Of a stretch of DNA of 57,993 bases, positions 44,368 through 53,315 are shown piece after piece. The position numbers and the translations under genes are program-made. This DNA is from Olivibacter sitiensis DSM 17696 (lineage in GTDB: Bacteria > Bacteroidota > Bacteroidia > Sphingobacteriales > Sphingobacteriaceae): positions 1 to 57,993 of the forward strand of contig NZ_ATZA01000040.1 in NCBI RefSeq assembly GCF_000427965.1, in the 5' to 3' direction. The first letter of the stretch is position 1; each line of letters begins with the position of its first letter. The notes under the pieces were generated by a model. That model saw only the letters and a program-made list of their open reading frames with translations, did not search any database and had not been told where the DNA came from.

Positions 44368-45270
44368 TTAATACACGAGCCAATCTCTCTCCTTCAGCAG
44401 CTGGCTCTGTGTTTTTTCCTCCAATGAACCGACAAGTGGTTTATAATTGTATATCCAGTTGGCCTGTGGAGGCATACTCATGAGTATTGATTCTATCCTG
44501 CCATTGGTTTCCAGCCCGAATTTGGTACCAGAATCGTATACTAAATTAAACTCCACATACCTGCTCCTCCTCACAGATTGCCACTGTTTATGCGAATCGT
44601 CATAGGATTTACCTCGGTTTCTGAACATCAATTCGGTATAGATAGGTGCAAAACTTTTGCCCAGATGAACACTGAAATCAAATAATTCCTCATAGCTCAG
44701 GTCTGTGTTCTTCGGAGTCAGCTTGTCGTAGAACACGCCTCCTATCCCCCTTGTTTCGTGCCGATGCTTGATGTAGAAATAGTCGTCTGCCCACTTCTTG
44801 AACCAAGGATAGAATTTGGGGCTTGCCGCATCGCAAACTTTTTTTAACTCGCCATGGAAATATTTGGCATCTTCGGCAATGATGTAATGTGGCGTTAGGT
44901 CGATGCCACCACCAAACCATCGGGTTTGCTCGTTCAGCTCGAAGTAACGGATATTCATGTGGATAATGGGCATCCACGGATTTAGGGGGTGTATCACAAT
45001 GGAAACGCCAGTAGCGAAAAACTGATCATCACTTACCTGAAATGCCTTCTTGATATTCTCTGGCAGCTGCCCGTGTACGGCCGAAAAGTTCACCCCTCCT
45101 TTTTCTATCACGTTTCCCTGCTGGATAATTCTGGTACGGCCTCCACCGCCTCCTTCCCTATCCCATAGCTCTTCCTCAAATTTGGCTCCCCCATCGGCGC
45201 TTTCAAGAGCTTGGCATATCTCATCTTGTATGGTTCGGTATGCCGAAGCAATTGCTTCCTTTGTTGTCAT
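44368..45270 (-). CDS. hemF: Oxygen-dependent coproporphyrinogen III oxidase
   Basis: Aerobic haem synthesis: decarboxylates coproporphyrinogen III to protoporphyrinogen IX. 300 aa. Conserved blocks include EKGGVNFSAVHG, the metal/substrate region HMNIRYFEL...RWFGGGIDLTPHYIIAEDAKYFH, and RRSRYVEFNLVYDSGTKFGLETNGRIESILMSMPP. The frame continues to 45339, but TATATTTG on the minus strand at 45275-45282 sits just before ATG 45270 (MTTKEAIASAYRTIQDEI), which also matches the family start. Confidence 0.96.
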   Translation of the reverse strand: MTTKEAIASAYRTIQDEICQALESADGGAKFEEELWDREGGGGGRTRIIQQGNVIEKGGVNFSAVHGQLPENIKKAFQVSDDQFFATGVSIVIHPLNPWMPIIHMNIRYFELNEQTRWFGGGIDLTPHYIIAEDAKYFHGELKKVCDAASPKFYPWFKKWADDYFYIKHRHETRGIGGVFYDKLTPKNTDLSYEELFDFSVHLGKSFAPIYTELMFRNRGKSYDDSHKQWQSVRRSRYVEFNLVYDSGTKFGLETNGRIESILMSMPPQANWIYNYKPLVGSLEEKTQSQLLKERDWLVY

Positions 45271-45274
45271 CCTG

Positions 45275-45282
45275 CAAATATA
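45275..45282 (-). promoter_or_regulatory. -7 box abutting hemF
   Basis: TATATTTG ends 4 nt before the ATG. A TTTC lies 19 bp upstream as a near-match to the -33 TTTG. The predicted start falls at or within 2 nt of the start codon. Confidence 0.55.
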
Positions 45283-45477
45283 AGGCAATAGGACTAAAGC
45301 TGAAAGTCCCATTCGACACACAATCGTTTGATAGTCCATTTGCGAGCAGAAATATAAAATCTATTGAGAACGAAACTGACTGCGTTCCTACTTCGTATGA
45401 CAAAGACGATGAGAACAGCAATGAGGAACGGACTTAATCGCCGAAAAGCAGGAATTACCCAGAGAAGACATATTCAA

Positions 45478-46722
45478 CTACTCTTCCCAATAGTTCAAAT
45501 CCTTGTCGAAAGTCTCTTCCAAGCGCGACAGTGCGAATATGGCGATAAGCGACAATAATACCACAACGCCCATACCAGCATGGATGATACCCCATTTTCC
45601 TACCAAGAACTCAAACAGAAAGGTGCTGGGTATCAATGCCGCTCTCACAAAATTGGGAGCGGTGGTAGCTACTGTTGCCCTTAGATTGGTGCCAAACTGC
45701 TCGGATGATATGGTAACGAAAGTAGCCCAATAGCCAACGGACAGCCCCATGAAAAAGGCCAGCCACTTGAATTGGGCTTGCGTAATGCCAGTAGAGGTAA
45801 GGTAAAGAAATGAACTTATCAGAATGAGTATCTGAAACAATAGGACGGCCTTTTTTCGCGAGCGCGTCATTTGAGCAAAGAGTCCGGCAAAGATATCGCC
45901 CAGAGAGATACCTATATAGGCAAACATAATACCCTCACCTGCGCTCAGGGTGGTCGGTGAACCCAATGCATGGCCAAACTCTGGCGCTTGGGTGATAAAG
46001 ATCCCAACCACAAACCAGATGGGCAGACCAATGAGCATGCAGTACAGGTAACGTAGGAAACGCTCTTTGTTATTGAATAACATAAGTATATTGCCCTTGC
46101 TCCATTTGGACTGTTCCTCCCCTTGCTTAAACAAATGCGATTCAAATGCTCCTAGGCGCATCAGTAGCAATAGTATGCCCATACCGCCCCCTACGAAATA
46201 AGCGTTGCGCCAATTGAAATGTTCTGCTACATAGAAAGCGACAATAGCACCCAACACGCCGATCCCTGCAATGAGCATGGTACCATAACCCCTCTTCCCT
46301 TTGTCCATACTTTCGCTCACCAAGGTAATGCCGGCACCAAGTTCGCCTGCCAATCCTATTCCGGCAATGAAACGAATCCAGGCATATTGATGGATTTCCT
46401 GTACGAGTCCATTGGCCATGTTGGCCAAGGAGTATAGCAATATCGACCCAAAAAGTACCTTGATACGGCCATACCTGTCTCCTATGATGCCCCAGATGAT
46501 GCCACCCAATAGCAGTCCGGCCATTTGCATATTCAGCACATACTCGCCATCGGTGCGCATATCCTCTGCGGGGATACCGATATCCCTGAAGCTATTGATG
46601 CGTACAATGGAAAATATGACCAAATCGTATATATCTACGAAATATCCTAGCGATGCAATGAGTACCAACAGCCAAACGCCCTTTTTGCTAGAATCAGATT
46701 TAGTTTCTTGTGACATGTTCAT
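45478..46722 (-). CDS. MFS transporter
   Basis: 414 aa with 12 predicted membrane helices. The loop between helices 2 and 3 carries the MFS signature GIIWGIIGDRYGRIKVLFGS, with a related motif (ISLGDIFAGLFAQMTRSRKKAVLL) in the second half. It resembles the metabolite:H+ symporter branch (first helix VLIASLGYFVDIYDLVIFS). Substrate unknown. Two possible starts lie three codons apart (ATG 46722 and ATG 46716). It stands alone. Confidence 0.88.
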   Translation of the reverse strand: MNMSQETKSDSSKKGVWLLVLIASLGYFVDIYDLVIFSIVRINSFRDIGIPAEDMRTDGEYVLNMQMAGLLLGGIIWGIIGDRYGRIKVLFGSILLYSLANMANGLVQEIHQYAWIRFIAGIGLAGELGAGITLVSESMDKGKRGYGTMLIAGIGVLGAIVAFYVAEHFNWRNAYFVGGGMGILLLLMRLGAFESHLFKQGEEQSKWSKGNILMLFNNKERFLRYLYCMLIGLPIWFVVGIFITQAPEFGHALGSPTTLSAGEGIMFAYIGISLGDIFAGLFAQMTRSRKKAVLLFQILILISSFLYLTSTGITQAQFKWLAFFMGLSVGYWATFVTISSEQFGTNLRATVATTAPNFVRAALIPSTFLFEFLVGKWGIIHAGMGVVVLLSLIAIFALSRLEETFDKDLNYWEE

Positions 46723-46773
46723 GAAAAATTGGGCTAAAATAAAAATAATTCGAAAGGAAAAAGCAATTGCCTT

Positions 46774-47508
46774 TTATTTATTCCTGCCTTTAAATTCTTC
46801 CCATTTGGCTCGTATATAAACGATAATATCATAATCGGATGATGAGTTTATCCAATCGTAGTCTGGAAGATAGTTTATCATGAACAAATCCAAATCCTTT
46901 CCTTCCAGTTTTGTGATGTTTGATACCAAGGCGCGATTGAAGCGTTGTTCCACCATATCGGCCTCAAAATCCTTTTGCAATGTTCTTTGAAGCCGTCTGG
47001 CATCTCTTCCTGACTTTCCCAGTGCGTTATACAATTTGGTTATATCTAATGCAAAACCTACACCTACCGTAAACATGTTCTTAGTGTCTCCTTTCGAATA
47101 GATATCCTTGTATTCCCTTCGATTCTCTTCCAATTTCTGTTGAGGCGATGTATTGCGTCTTGACGTAATGAATACTTCCGGGAGCACAATACTCATTGTT
47201 TTCAATTTTACCTGATAATAGGTGGATTCATTTACCGTCAGGGTATCCGTCAAGTGCCTAGGTGATAAAAAAACAAGCCGATCTCCTTTCCGTGCCTCCA
47301 GATGAAAGAGCCCTTGTCTATCGCTTTGAAAGATGGTATCCCTATTTATATGCTTAATAAATATGCTATTCAGCGGGATATTCGTTTCTCGGTCGGACAC
47401 CATGCCCTTTATAAGCCTGTTGGGTTGTCCCAGGCCTTCCTTAGTGAGATGAATTAAAAATACTATTACTATAGAAATGACACGAATGGACATAGCCAGT
47501 TTTTTCAC
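46774..47508 (-). CDS. Exported protein with carboxypeptidase-regulatory-like domain
   Basis: 244 aa. An N-terminal hydrophobic signal (MSIRVISIVIVFLIHLTKEGLG) is followed by a CarboxypepD_reg-like beta-sandwich (GMVSDRETNIPLNSIFIKHINRDTIFQSDRQGLFHLEARKGDRLVFLSPRHLTDTLTV). A charged helical domain ends in YDWINSSSDYDIIVYIRAKWEEFKGRNK. The frame opens with GTG 47508; ATG 47493 is an alternative that still keeps the signal. Similar proteins are common in Bacteroidota envelopes. No specific role known. Confidence 0.78.
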   Translation of the reverse strand: MKKLAMSIRVISIVIVFLIHLTKEGLGQPNRLIKGMVSDRETNIPLNSIFIKHINRDTIFQSDRQGLFHLEARKGDRLVFLSPRHLTDTLTVNESTYYQVKLKTMSIVLPEVFITSRRNTSPQQKLEENRREYKDIYSKGDTKNMFTVGVGFALDITKLYNALGKSGRDARRLQRTLQKDFEADMVEQRFNRALVSNITKLEGKDLDLFMINYLPDYDWINSSSDYDIIVYIRAKWEEFKGRNK

Positions 47509-47671
47509 TTTGAAATGTCTATGAGCTTTCTAAAATAGCTATTTAATAATTGGTTTGCCTCTGTTTAACATCATTTAACACAGAGATTGTTGATTTACTT
47601 TAATGTTATTGCGATGGTTTTAAGTCTGCACAGTAGCCTAGATGTTGTGATTTTGATTAAATAGCCCTAGC

Positions 47672-47699
47672 TTTGTATTATGCTTGCATAATAAATTTG
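47672..47699 (+). promoter_or_regulatory. Promoter abutting the DUF4442 gene
   Basis: TTTG (47672-47675), 16-bp spacer, TAAATTTG (47692-47699), then 5 nt and the ATG at 47705. With the spacing seen at rnpB, the first transcribed base is the A of the start codon. Confidence 0.6.
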
Positions 47700-47704
47700 C
47701 CGTT

Positions 47705-48193
47705 ATGAATTTATCTGAAAACAGTCTGAAATGGGTAATGCGCTTATATCCCCCACTTTTCTTCCAACGAATATGGACCAAGAAAGTCCATAAGGATTTC
47801 CTTGGGGTAGATGTAAAAATAAACCATAGCCTATGGAACAAGAACTATAACGGTTCCATTTTCGGCGGCACCATTTTCGCAGCATCTGATCCTTTCTATG
47901 CGTTGCTGTTCGATCAGATATTTAGAAAAAAAGGTTATAAGACAAGGGTTTGGCTCAAAAGCGCTGAAATTAATTACCTGAAGCCAGGTAGGCATTATCT
48001 CCACTACACTATTACCATTTCACCAGAGCTGATCGGTGAAGTACAGCAAGCGTTGGATCATCAGGGGAAATTCACAAAAAAACTTCCTATTAGTATTTTC
48101 GATAAAAATGGCTTACTTTGTGCTGAGGTGCAGAACGAAGTCTATGTTCGCAATCTGTTATATCAAGGTGAACGTCAAAGCATTTCGTACTAA
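47705..48193 (+). CDS. DUF4442 family protein (hotdog-fold, thioesterase-like)
   Basis: 162 aa. The segment NGSIFGGTIFAASDPFYALLFDQIFRKKGYKTRVWLKSAEINYLKPGRHYLHYTITIS fits the DUF4442 hotdog family, thought to act on acyl thioesters. The frame begins at 47684, upstream of the -7 box, so ATG 47705 (MNLSENSLKWVMRLYPPLFF) is preferred. No operon partners. Confidence 0.85.
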   Translation: MNLSENSLKWVMRLYPPLFFQRIWTKKVHKDFLGVDVKINHSLWNKNYNGSIFGGTIFAASDPFYALLFDQIFRKKGYKTRVWLKSAEINYLKPGRHYLHYTITISPELIGEVQQALDHQGKFTKKLPISIFDKNGLLCAEVQNEVYVRNLLYQGERQSISY

Positions 48194-48250
48194 TCTGTTT
48201 GTTTTTTTGCACCCCAAATTTGAATTGTAATCACTTAAACAAAGTCTAAG

Positions 48251-48886
48251 GTGAATATCAAGCATTTAATTCTTCAAGGAGAAGGTGAACGACTCGATTT
48301 CAAGAACAAGATAAGTAGTGAGGTGAAAATTGCCAAAACGCTAGTTGCTTTTGCCAATAACAAGGGAGGCAGGCTGCTCGTGGGTATTGCCGACGATGGT
48401 ACGATTAGAGGTGTGAAGAATGAAGAAGAAGAACGCTATACACTGAACAAGGCTGCAACTTTGTATTGCAAGCCGATAGTTGATATCCGTTTTGAAGAAG
48501 CGTTTGTCGACGATAAGGTTGTGCTTATCGCCGAGGTTTCCGAAAGTGACACCAAGCCGCATTTTGCCTTAGACGAGCAAAAAAAATGGTGGGTATATAT
48601 CCGTATCAAGGATAGAAGCCAGCTTGCGGGCAAGGTAGTGGTAGACGTCCTGAAACGATCGTCGTTGCCAGATGGCGTTTTCATTTCCTATTCCGAAAAG
48701 GAAAAGAACATGTTGGAGTACATTCAGACGCAGGAAAAGGTCCTGTTATTGGATCTCTGTAAGCATATGAAGCTATCGAGAAGGAAAACACAAAAGATAT
48801 TGGTAGACCTTATATTAGCAGGATTGATCAAGGTCAGTATGTCCGAAAAGGGCGAATATTACTCGGCCATGCCCGAAGCGGTATAA
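48251..48886 (+). CDS. AlbA_2 (Schlafen-like) domain protein with C-terminal winged helix
   Basis: 211 aa starting with GTG. The N-terminal ~115 residues are an AlbA_2 domain (EGERLDFKNKISSEVKIAKTLVAFANNKGGRLLVGIADDGTIRGVKNEEEERY), which binds nucleic acid or ATP in various regulators. The C-terminal part (MLEYIQTQEKVLLLDLCKHMKLSRRKTQKILVDLILAGLIKVSMSEKGEYY) looks like a winged helix. Probably a DNA-binding regulator; target unknown. Confidence 0.85.
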   Translation: MNIKHLILQGEGERLDFKNKISSEVKIAKTLVAFANNKGGRLLVGIADDGTIRGVKNEEEERYTLNKAATLYCKPIVDIRFEEAFVDDKVVLIAEVSESDTKPHFALDEQKKWWVYIRIKDRSQLAGKVVVDVLKRSSLPDGVFISYSEKEKNMLEYIQTQEKVLLLDLCKHMKLSRRKTQKILVDLILAGLIKVSMSEKGEYYSAMPEAV

Positions 48887-48904
48887 GCTCGGAAAAGGGA
48901 TAAA

Positions 48905-48935
48905 TTGCATATCCCTATCAATTTGTCTAAGTTTG
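48905..48935 (+). promoter_or_regulatory. Promoter of the lipoprotein-SCO-cytochrome c operon
   Basis: TTG (48905-48907), 20-bp spacer, TAAGTTTG (48928-48935): full consensus. Start near 48941, 10 nt before the ATG at 48951. Confidence 0.75.
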
Positions 48936-48950
48936 CCCAAAACAATCTTC

Positions 48951-49388
48951 ATGAAATATTGCATATATCTTTTTGTAGGGCTTTCTTTACTAGCGCTAGG
49001 GGCATGTCAGCAGCATGGTGCAAGCGAACAGGATGAATTGCTGAAGGACATCATGGCTGATCATGACAGCATTATGCCCAGGGTGGGAGTATTTGTACGT
49101 TACAATATGGCTTTGGATTCCGTACTGGACCAATTACCGGCACAAAAGTTAGCCAATCCGACATTGGATACCACTGCCAAGCGGACTAAGCTATTGGCTA
49201 TAAAAAGTGCCTTGGAAAGTGCTACGGACAGTATGAACGAATGGATGGCCAACTTTGAGCCCGATCAATCTGAAAAGACGGCTCAAGAGGCAAAGGATTA
49301 CTTAGAGGCTGAAAAGGGAAAGCTGGAAAAAATGAAAGTAGCCTTTAAAAACGTCGACTCGCTATTGCTTGCCAATCCATTAAGATAA
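48951..49388 (+). CDS. Small lipoprotein of unknown function
   Basis: 145 aa. Signal MKYCIYLFVGLSLLALGAC with lipobox LGA|C19. The mature protein is a helical coiled-coil domain with conserved-looking LLKDIMADHDSIMPRVGVFVRYNMALDSVLDQL and a Glu/Lys-rich second half. It leads an operon with a SCO protein and a cytochrome c, so a role near the respiratory chain is plausible. The frame extends 18 nt upstream, but that start overlaps the -7 box. Confidence 0.82.
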   Translation: MKYCIYLFVGLSLLALGACQQHGASEQDELLKDIMADHDSIMPRVGVFVRYNMALDSVLDQLPAQKLANPTLDTTAKRTKLLAIKSALESATDSMNEWMANFEPDQSEKTAQEAKDYLEAEKGKLEKMKVAFKNVDSLLLANPLR

Positions 49389-49407
49389 TAATTGTAAATT
49401 ATTTAAA

Positions 49408-50073
49408 ATGAAATATATAATAAATAATTCAAAGTGGTTTTATCTTCTTTCAGCACTAATGATGGCAACAGCCGCCTGCAAGCAGAACGGGAATTCGGAA
49501 AAGCTGCCTATTTTGGGAAAACGAGAAGCAGTCTCAAAAATAGTGAATGGCAATGAGCTAATAGATACGCTATATCAAACGATTCCTGCCTTTTCGTTCC
49601 TGAATCAGGACAGTACCGAGATTAATCAATCCGATTTCTCCAATTCCATTTACGTAACTGATTTCTTTTTCACTACATGTCCCAGCATATGTCCCATTAT
49701 GAGCAGAAACCTGCTACAGGTACTTGACAAATACAGGGGCAACGAAGAAGTGAAGATCCTATCTCATACCATCAATCCAAAATATGACAGACCTTCCGTA
49801 TTGAAGAAATACGCGGATAAGTTGGGCATAGAAGGCAATCAATGGGAATTTGCCTGGGGGCCGCAGGCAGATATCTATAAGATGGCCGACAGTTATATGG
49901 TCTTTGCCAAGGAAGATCCCAATGCTCCAGGTGGTTTTGAGCATCAAGGTTGGTTCATCCTAGTGGATAAGCAGGCCCGCATACGTGGCGCTTATGATGG
50001 CACTGATGCAGATCAAGTAAGTAAATTGCTGAGCGATATGGACATATTACTGGCAGAATACCATGAGCAATAG
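49408..50073 (+). CDS. SCO1/SenC family copper chaperone lipoprotein
   Basis: 221 aa. The lipoprotein signal ends at TAA|C24. The thioredoxin-like SCO fold shows the copper/redox motif TTCPSICPIM (CxxxC) and, further on, GGFEHQGWFILVDKQARIRGAYDGTD with the likely His ligand. Family members load copper into the CuA site of cytochrome oxidase or act as thiol-disulfide reductases in the periplasm. It is followed by a cytochrome c gene overlapping by 11 bp. Confidence 0.93.
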   Translation: MKYIINNSKWFYLLSALMMATAACKQNGNSEKLPILGKREAVSKIVNGNELIDTLYQTIPAFSFLNQDSTEINQSDFSNSIYVTDFFFTTCPSICPIMSRNLLQVLDKYRGNEEVKILSHTINPKYDRPSVLKKYADKLGIEGNQWEFAWGPQADIYKMADSYMVFAKEDPNAPGGFEHQGWFILVDKQARIRGAYDGTDADQVSKLLSDMDILLAEYHEQ

Positions 50074-50497
50074 ATCATTGACTGTACTAGGCACTTTGCT
50101 CGCCATCGTTGCTGTACTTTACGCCTGCCAGGGAGAAGAAGCTATCAGAAAGGCACAATACTATACCAATGGGCAAAAACTATATGCGCAAAGATGTCAA
50201 AACTGCCATGGAAGCAATGGCGAAGGCTTAGGACAGTTATATCCGCCTCTTTCGGATACGATTTATTTGGCAGGTAACCTGAACAAGGTAGCTTGCATGA
50301 TAAAATTTGGAAGCAATGAAACCATTGAGGTACTCGGGAAGATCTATGACTCGGAAATGCCTCCAAATAAGGATTTGACCGATCAGGATATTGCCTATAT
50401 CATGACCTATATCGGCAATTCATTCGGCAATGAATTGGGATGGATCAAAACAGAAGAGGTAACCAATAGTTTAGCGGCTTGCAATAAAGGTGATTAA
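50063..50497 (+). CDS. c-type cytochrome, lipid-anchored
   Basis: 144 aa. Signal with lipobox LYA|C22. A single haem site RCQNCHGSNGEGLG, followed by the axial Met in DSEMPPNKDLTDQDIAYIMTYIGNSFGNE. This is the small monohaem cytochrome c fold. Translation overlaps the SCO gene by 11 bp, so the two are translationally linked; the cytochrome is likely an electron carrier next to the oxidase the SCO protein serves. Confidence 0.93.
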   Translation: MSNRSLTVLGTLLAIVAVLYACQGEEAIRKAQYYTNGQKLYAQRCQNCHGSNGEGLGQLYPPLSDTIYLAGNLNKVACMIKFGSNETIEVLGKIYDSEMPPNKDLTDQDIAYIMTYIGNSFGNELGWIKTEEVTNSLAACNKGD

Positions 50498-50594
50498 CTA
50501 TTGACTAACAAGCGATGATTACGCTTGACGCATATTGCGGGGTTGACGAAAAGATAAAGGCTTATAAACTTGTTTTAGCCTGTCGGATTTGTAA

Positions 50595-50625
50595 TTGACT
50601 TATCGCGGTAGTAATCGTATATTTG
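50595..50625 (+). promoter_or_regulatory. Promoter of rnpB
   Basis: TTG (50595-50597), 20-bp spacer, TATATTTG (50618-50625). The RNase P RNA begins 5 nt later, which gives an internal measure of the box-to-start distance. Confidence 0.85.
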
Positions 50626-50630
50626 CGACC

Positions 50631-51020
50631 GAGTAAGCCGTTCTATCGCTGTTTCGATTTATCGGAAGAGAGGAAAGTCCGGGCAACATAGAGCATCTCG
50701 CTTCCTAACGGGAAGGATCTCGGCGTAGGTCGGGGTACGGAAAGTGCCACAGAAAACAAACCACCTCGAGCAATCGGGGAAAGGGTGAAAACGTGAGGTA
50801 AGAGCTCACGGCCTTGTATGGCGACATGCATTGCGGTAAACCCCGGGAGTTGAAAGACCAAATAGGTTCTGGATGGGGTGGCTCGTCCCAAATGACCGTC
50901 TCTGGCGGTCATAGCCAGAATGGGTAGGTCGTTTGATCCCGACAGCAATGTCGGGGCTAGATAAATGATAGAAATCCCAATGCACAATTGGGAGACAGAA
51001 CCCGGCTTATAGGCTTACTC
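50631..51020 (+). ncRNA. rnpB: RNase P RNA
   Basis: About 390 nt, catalytic RNA that trims tRNA 5' ends. The ends GAGTAAGCC (50631-50639) and GGCTTACTC (51012-51020) form helix P1. The universal blocks are present: GAGAGGAAAGTCCGGGCA near the 5' end, the CAGAAAACAAACC block, GGTAAGAGCTCACG, GGTAAACCCC, and the 3' AGACAGAACCCGGCTTA block. A T-rich tract follows. Confidence 0.97.
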
Positions 51021-51085
51021 TTTTTTACATTTTTTTCAATCAATTTGGCGGAATCCATATTGAAGGTATCGAGGCTATCGAAATT

Positions 51086-52528
51086 ATGACAAAAATATTA
51101 ATCATTGATGATGAACGTGCCATTCGTAGCACGTTGAGGGAGATTTTAGAATACGAAGATTATCAGATTGTTGATGTCGACAATGGTATAGAGGGTCTGG
51201 ATGTCATCAAGAAAGAGGCAATTGATTTGGTGCTATGCGACATTAAAATGAGTCGTATGGATGGCATGGAGGTGCTGACAGAAGCCCTTAAGATAAAGCC
51301 TGACCTACCCTTTATCATGATTTCTGGACATGGAACGATTGAAACAGCGGTGGAGGCCAGCAAAAAAGGGGCCTACGATTTTATCAGTAAACCACCCGAT
51401 CTTAATCGATTGCTCATAACGGTACGCAATGCCTTGGAAAGAGGATCGCTAGTCAGCGAAACCAAGGTGCTGAAGCGACGTGTAAGCAAAACTAGAGACA
51501 TCCTCGGCCATTCTGATGCCATCAATAGGATCAAGGAAACCATAGAGCGCGTAGCGCCTACAGAGGCTCGGGTATTGATAACCGGGGCCAACGGAAGCGG
51601 AAAGGAACTGGTCGCAAGATGGCTTCATGAAAAATCCCACCGGGCGGATGCCCCTTTAATAGAGGTCAATTGTGCAGCCATTCCCAGCGAATTGATTGAG
51701 AGTGAGTTATTTGGACATGAAAAGGGGTCGTTTACCTCCGCCGTAAAGCAACGTATCGGTAAGTTCGAACAAGCAGACAAGGGAACGTTGTTCCTCGATG
51801 AAATAGGCGACATGAGCCTTTCTGCCCAAGCCAAGGTATTGCGTGCTCTTCAAGAAAACAAGATTACGCGCGTAGGAGGCGATAAGGAGATTGAGGTAAA
51901 CGTGCGTGTTATCGCGGCTACCAACAAGGATCTCCTAAAAGAGATTGAAGACGGCAATTTTCGGATGGACCTATACCATCGCCTAAGTGTGATACTCATA
52001 CATGTACCGCCATTGAGCGAACGCAAGGACGACATTGCGATTATTGCAAATCATTTTTGCGATGAGATTTGCGGCGATTATGGTATGCCGGTAAAACAAT
52101 TTACACCTGAAGCGATACTAGCGTTGCAAAGTCTCCCTTGGACAGGCAATATCCGGGAATTGCGCAATATGGTAGAACGTTTGATCATTCTAACGGACAA
52201 GGTGATTACCGATAAGGATGTAGTTGCTTTTGCCAACCCCTCCTCTCCTGCCGTTCACTCACAGCAAACTGCTGTCACCTCGCAAGGCAAACTTTACGAA
52301 AGTGACGCGGAAGAAGAAGCAAACGGAAGGGCGGCAAATAATGCAGAAACATATAATTTCGATCAGTTTAAATCTTTTCAGGATTACAAGGATTTTGCAG
52401 AAAGGGAATATATCAAATATAAGTTGGAACACAATGCTTGGAATGTCTCTAAGACAGCCGATGATATAGATATACAACGAAGCCATCTCTATAGCAAGAT
52501 AGAGAAATATGGATTAAAGCGAAATTGA
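51086..52528 (+). CDS. NtrC-family sigma-54-dependent response regulator
   Basis: 480 aa. Receiver domain (1-120) with phosphorylation site D52, T/S position S80 and K102. AAA+ domain (about 138-375) with Walker A GANGSGKE (167-174), GSFTSA (214-219) in place of the canonical GAFTGA, Walker B GTLFLDEIGD, and an Arg-finger region RMDLYHRLSV. A variable linker is followed by a Fis-like helix-turn-helix (AWNVSKTADDIDIQRSHLYSKIEKYGL). No sensor kinase gene is adjacent. The altered loop raises doubt about sigma-54 contact. It starts 65 bp after rnpB. Confidence 0.92.
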   Translation: MTKILIIDDERAIRSTLREILEYEDYQIVDVDNGIEGLDVIKKEAIDLVLCDIKMSRMDGMEVLTEALKIKPDLPFIMISGHGTIETAVEASKKGAYDFISKPPDLNRLLITVRNALERGSLVSETKVLKRRVSKTRDILGHSDAINRIKETIERVAPTEARVLITGANGSGKELVARWLHEKSHRADAPLIEVNCAAIPSELIESELFGHEKGSFTSAVKQRIGKFEQADKGTLFLDEIGDMSLSAQAKVLRALQENKITRVGGDKEIEVNVRVIAATNKDLLKEIEDGNFRMDLYHRLSVILIHVPPLSERKDDIAIIANHFCDEICGDYGMPVKQFTPEAILALQSLPWTGNIRELRNMVERLIILTDKVITDKDVVAFANPSSPAVHSQQTAVTSQGKLYESDAEEEANGRAANNAETYNFDQFKSFQDYKDFAEREYIKYKLEHNAWNVSKTADDIDIQRSHLYSKIEKYGLKRN

Positions 52529-52565
52529 TGCTGCTTTACGATGCGTTAGCTCGTGGCGGTTTTCA

Positions 52566-53135
52566 TCAATTCCAATTGGGGTTTTGTGGAAAACTGGCGA
52601 TGTGTGCGTATCTCGGGCCAAGGCTAATGACCGCCTGCTTCCAAAGATCTTCGCTATCATTTTCATATACCATGCCTGGATTATAGCTATTGCCTACTAT
52701 CCAGGCATTTTCCTTAAGCTCTTTTTCCAATTGCCCTTTTTGCCAGCCGGAATAACCTATGAAAAATTTAATTTCATGCTCTTTTATGGCTTGTTCATCA
52801 ATGAGTAATTTCAAGGCCTCAAAATTACCTCCCCAATATAGGTCCTCCCCTATCTGTATTCCACTGTTTAATTTGTCATAGGCACGATGTACGAATTGAA
52901 TGGAGTTTTGGGCAACGGGTCCACCAATGAATAATGGGAAATGTGCTTCATCCATGCCTACCATAACATCGTTGAGTGATAGATTGCTAGGTTGATTGAT
53001 GATCAAACCGATGGTACCATCGTCATTGTGTTCGCAAAGCAAGATGACTGAGCGCGTAAAATTGGGATCGAGCATAAAGGGTTCGGAAAGTAAAATACTG
53101 CCTACCTGCGGAACAAATTGATTGTGTATTCCCAT
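52566..53135 (-). CDS. YqgE/AlgH family protein
   Basis: 189 aa. The family start is clear: GSILLSEPFMLDPNFTRSVILLCEHNDDGTIGLIINQP, followed by LFIGGPVAQNSIQFVHR and FFIGYSGWQKGQLEKELKENAWIV. The biochemical function is not established; AlgH was linked to alginate control in Pseudomonas. It is convergent with the response regulator. Confidence 0.92.
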   Translation of the reverse strand: MGIHNQFVPQVGSILLSEPFMLDPNFTRSVILLCEHNDDGTIGLIINQPSNLSLNDVMVGMDEAHFPLFIGGPVAQNSIQFVHRAYDKLNSGIQIGEDLYWGGNFEALKLLIDEQAIKEHEIKFFIGYSGWQKGQLEKELKENAWIVGNSYNPGMVYENDSEDLWKQAVISLGPRYAHIASFPQNPNWN

Positions 53136-53260
53136 GATGATAAATTTTATTCTAGTCTCTCCTTGTCAAAAACCAATTAAACATACATATTGTTGTCGTA
53201 CTTTCCAAATTTCAATAAAAGTCATAATTATCTCACACCCTATATATAAACCGACACCGA

Positions 53261-53294
53261 TTGCCGATTTTTATATTTCAATTTTTTATGTTTG
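53261..53294 (+). promoter_or_regulatory. Promoter of pdxH
   Basis: TTG (53261-53263), 23-bp spacer, TATGTTTG (53287-53294). Start near 53300, 16 nt before ATG 53316. It overlaps the TTG codon at 53292. Confidence 0.6.
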
Positions 53295-53315
53295 CAACGA
53301 ATAGGAAATATTATC

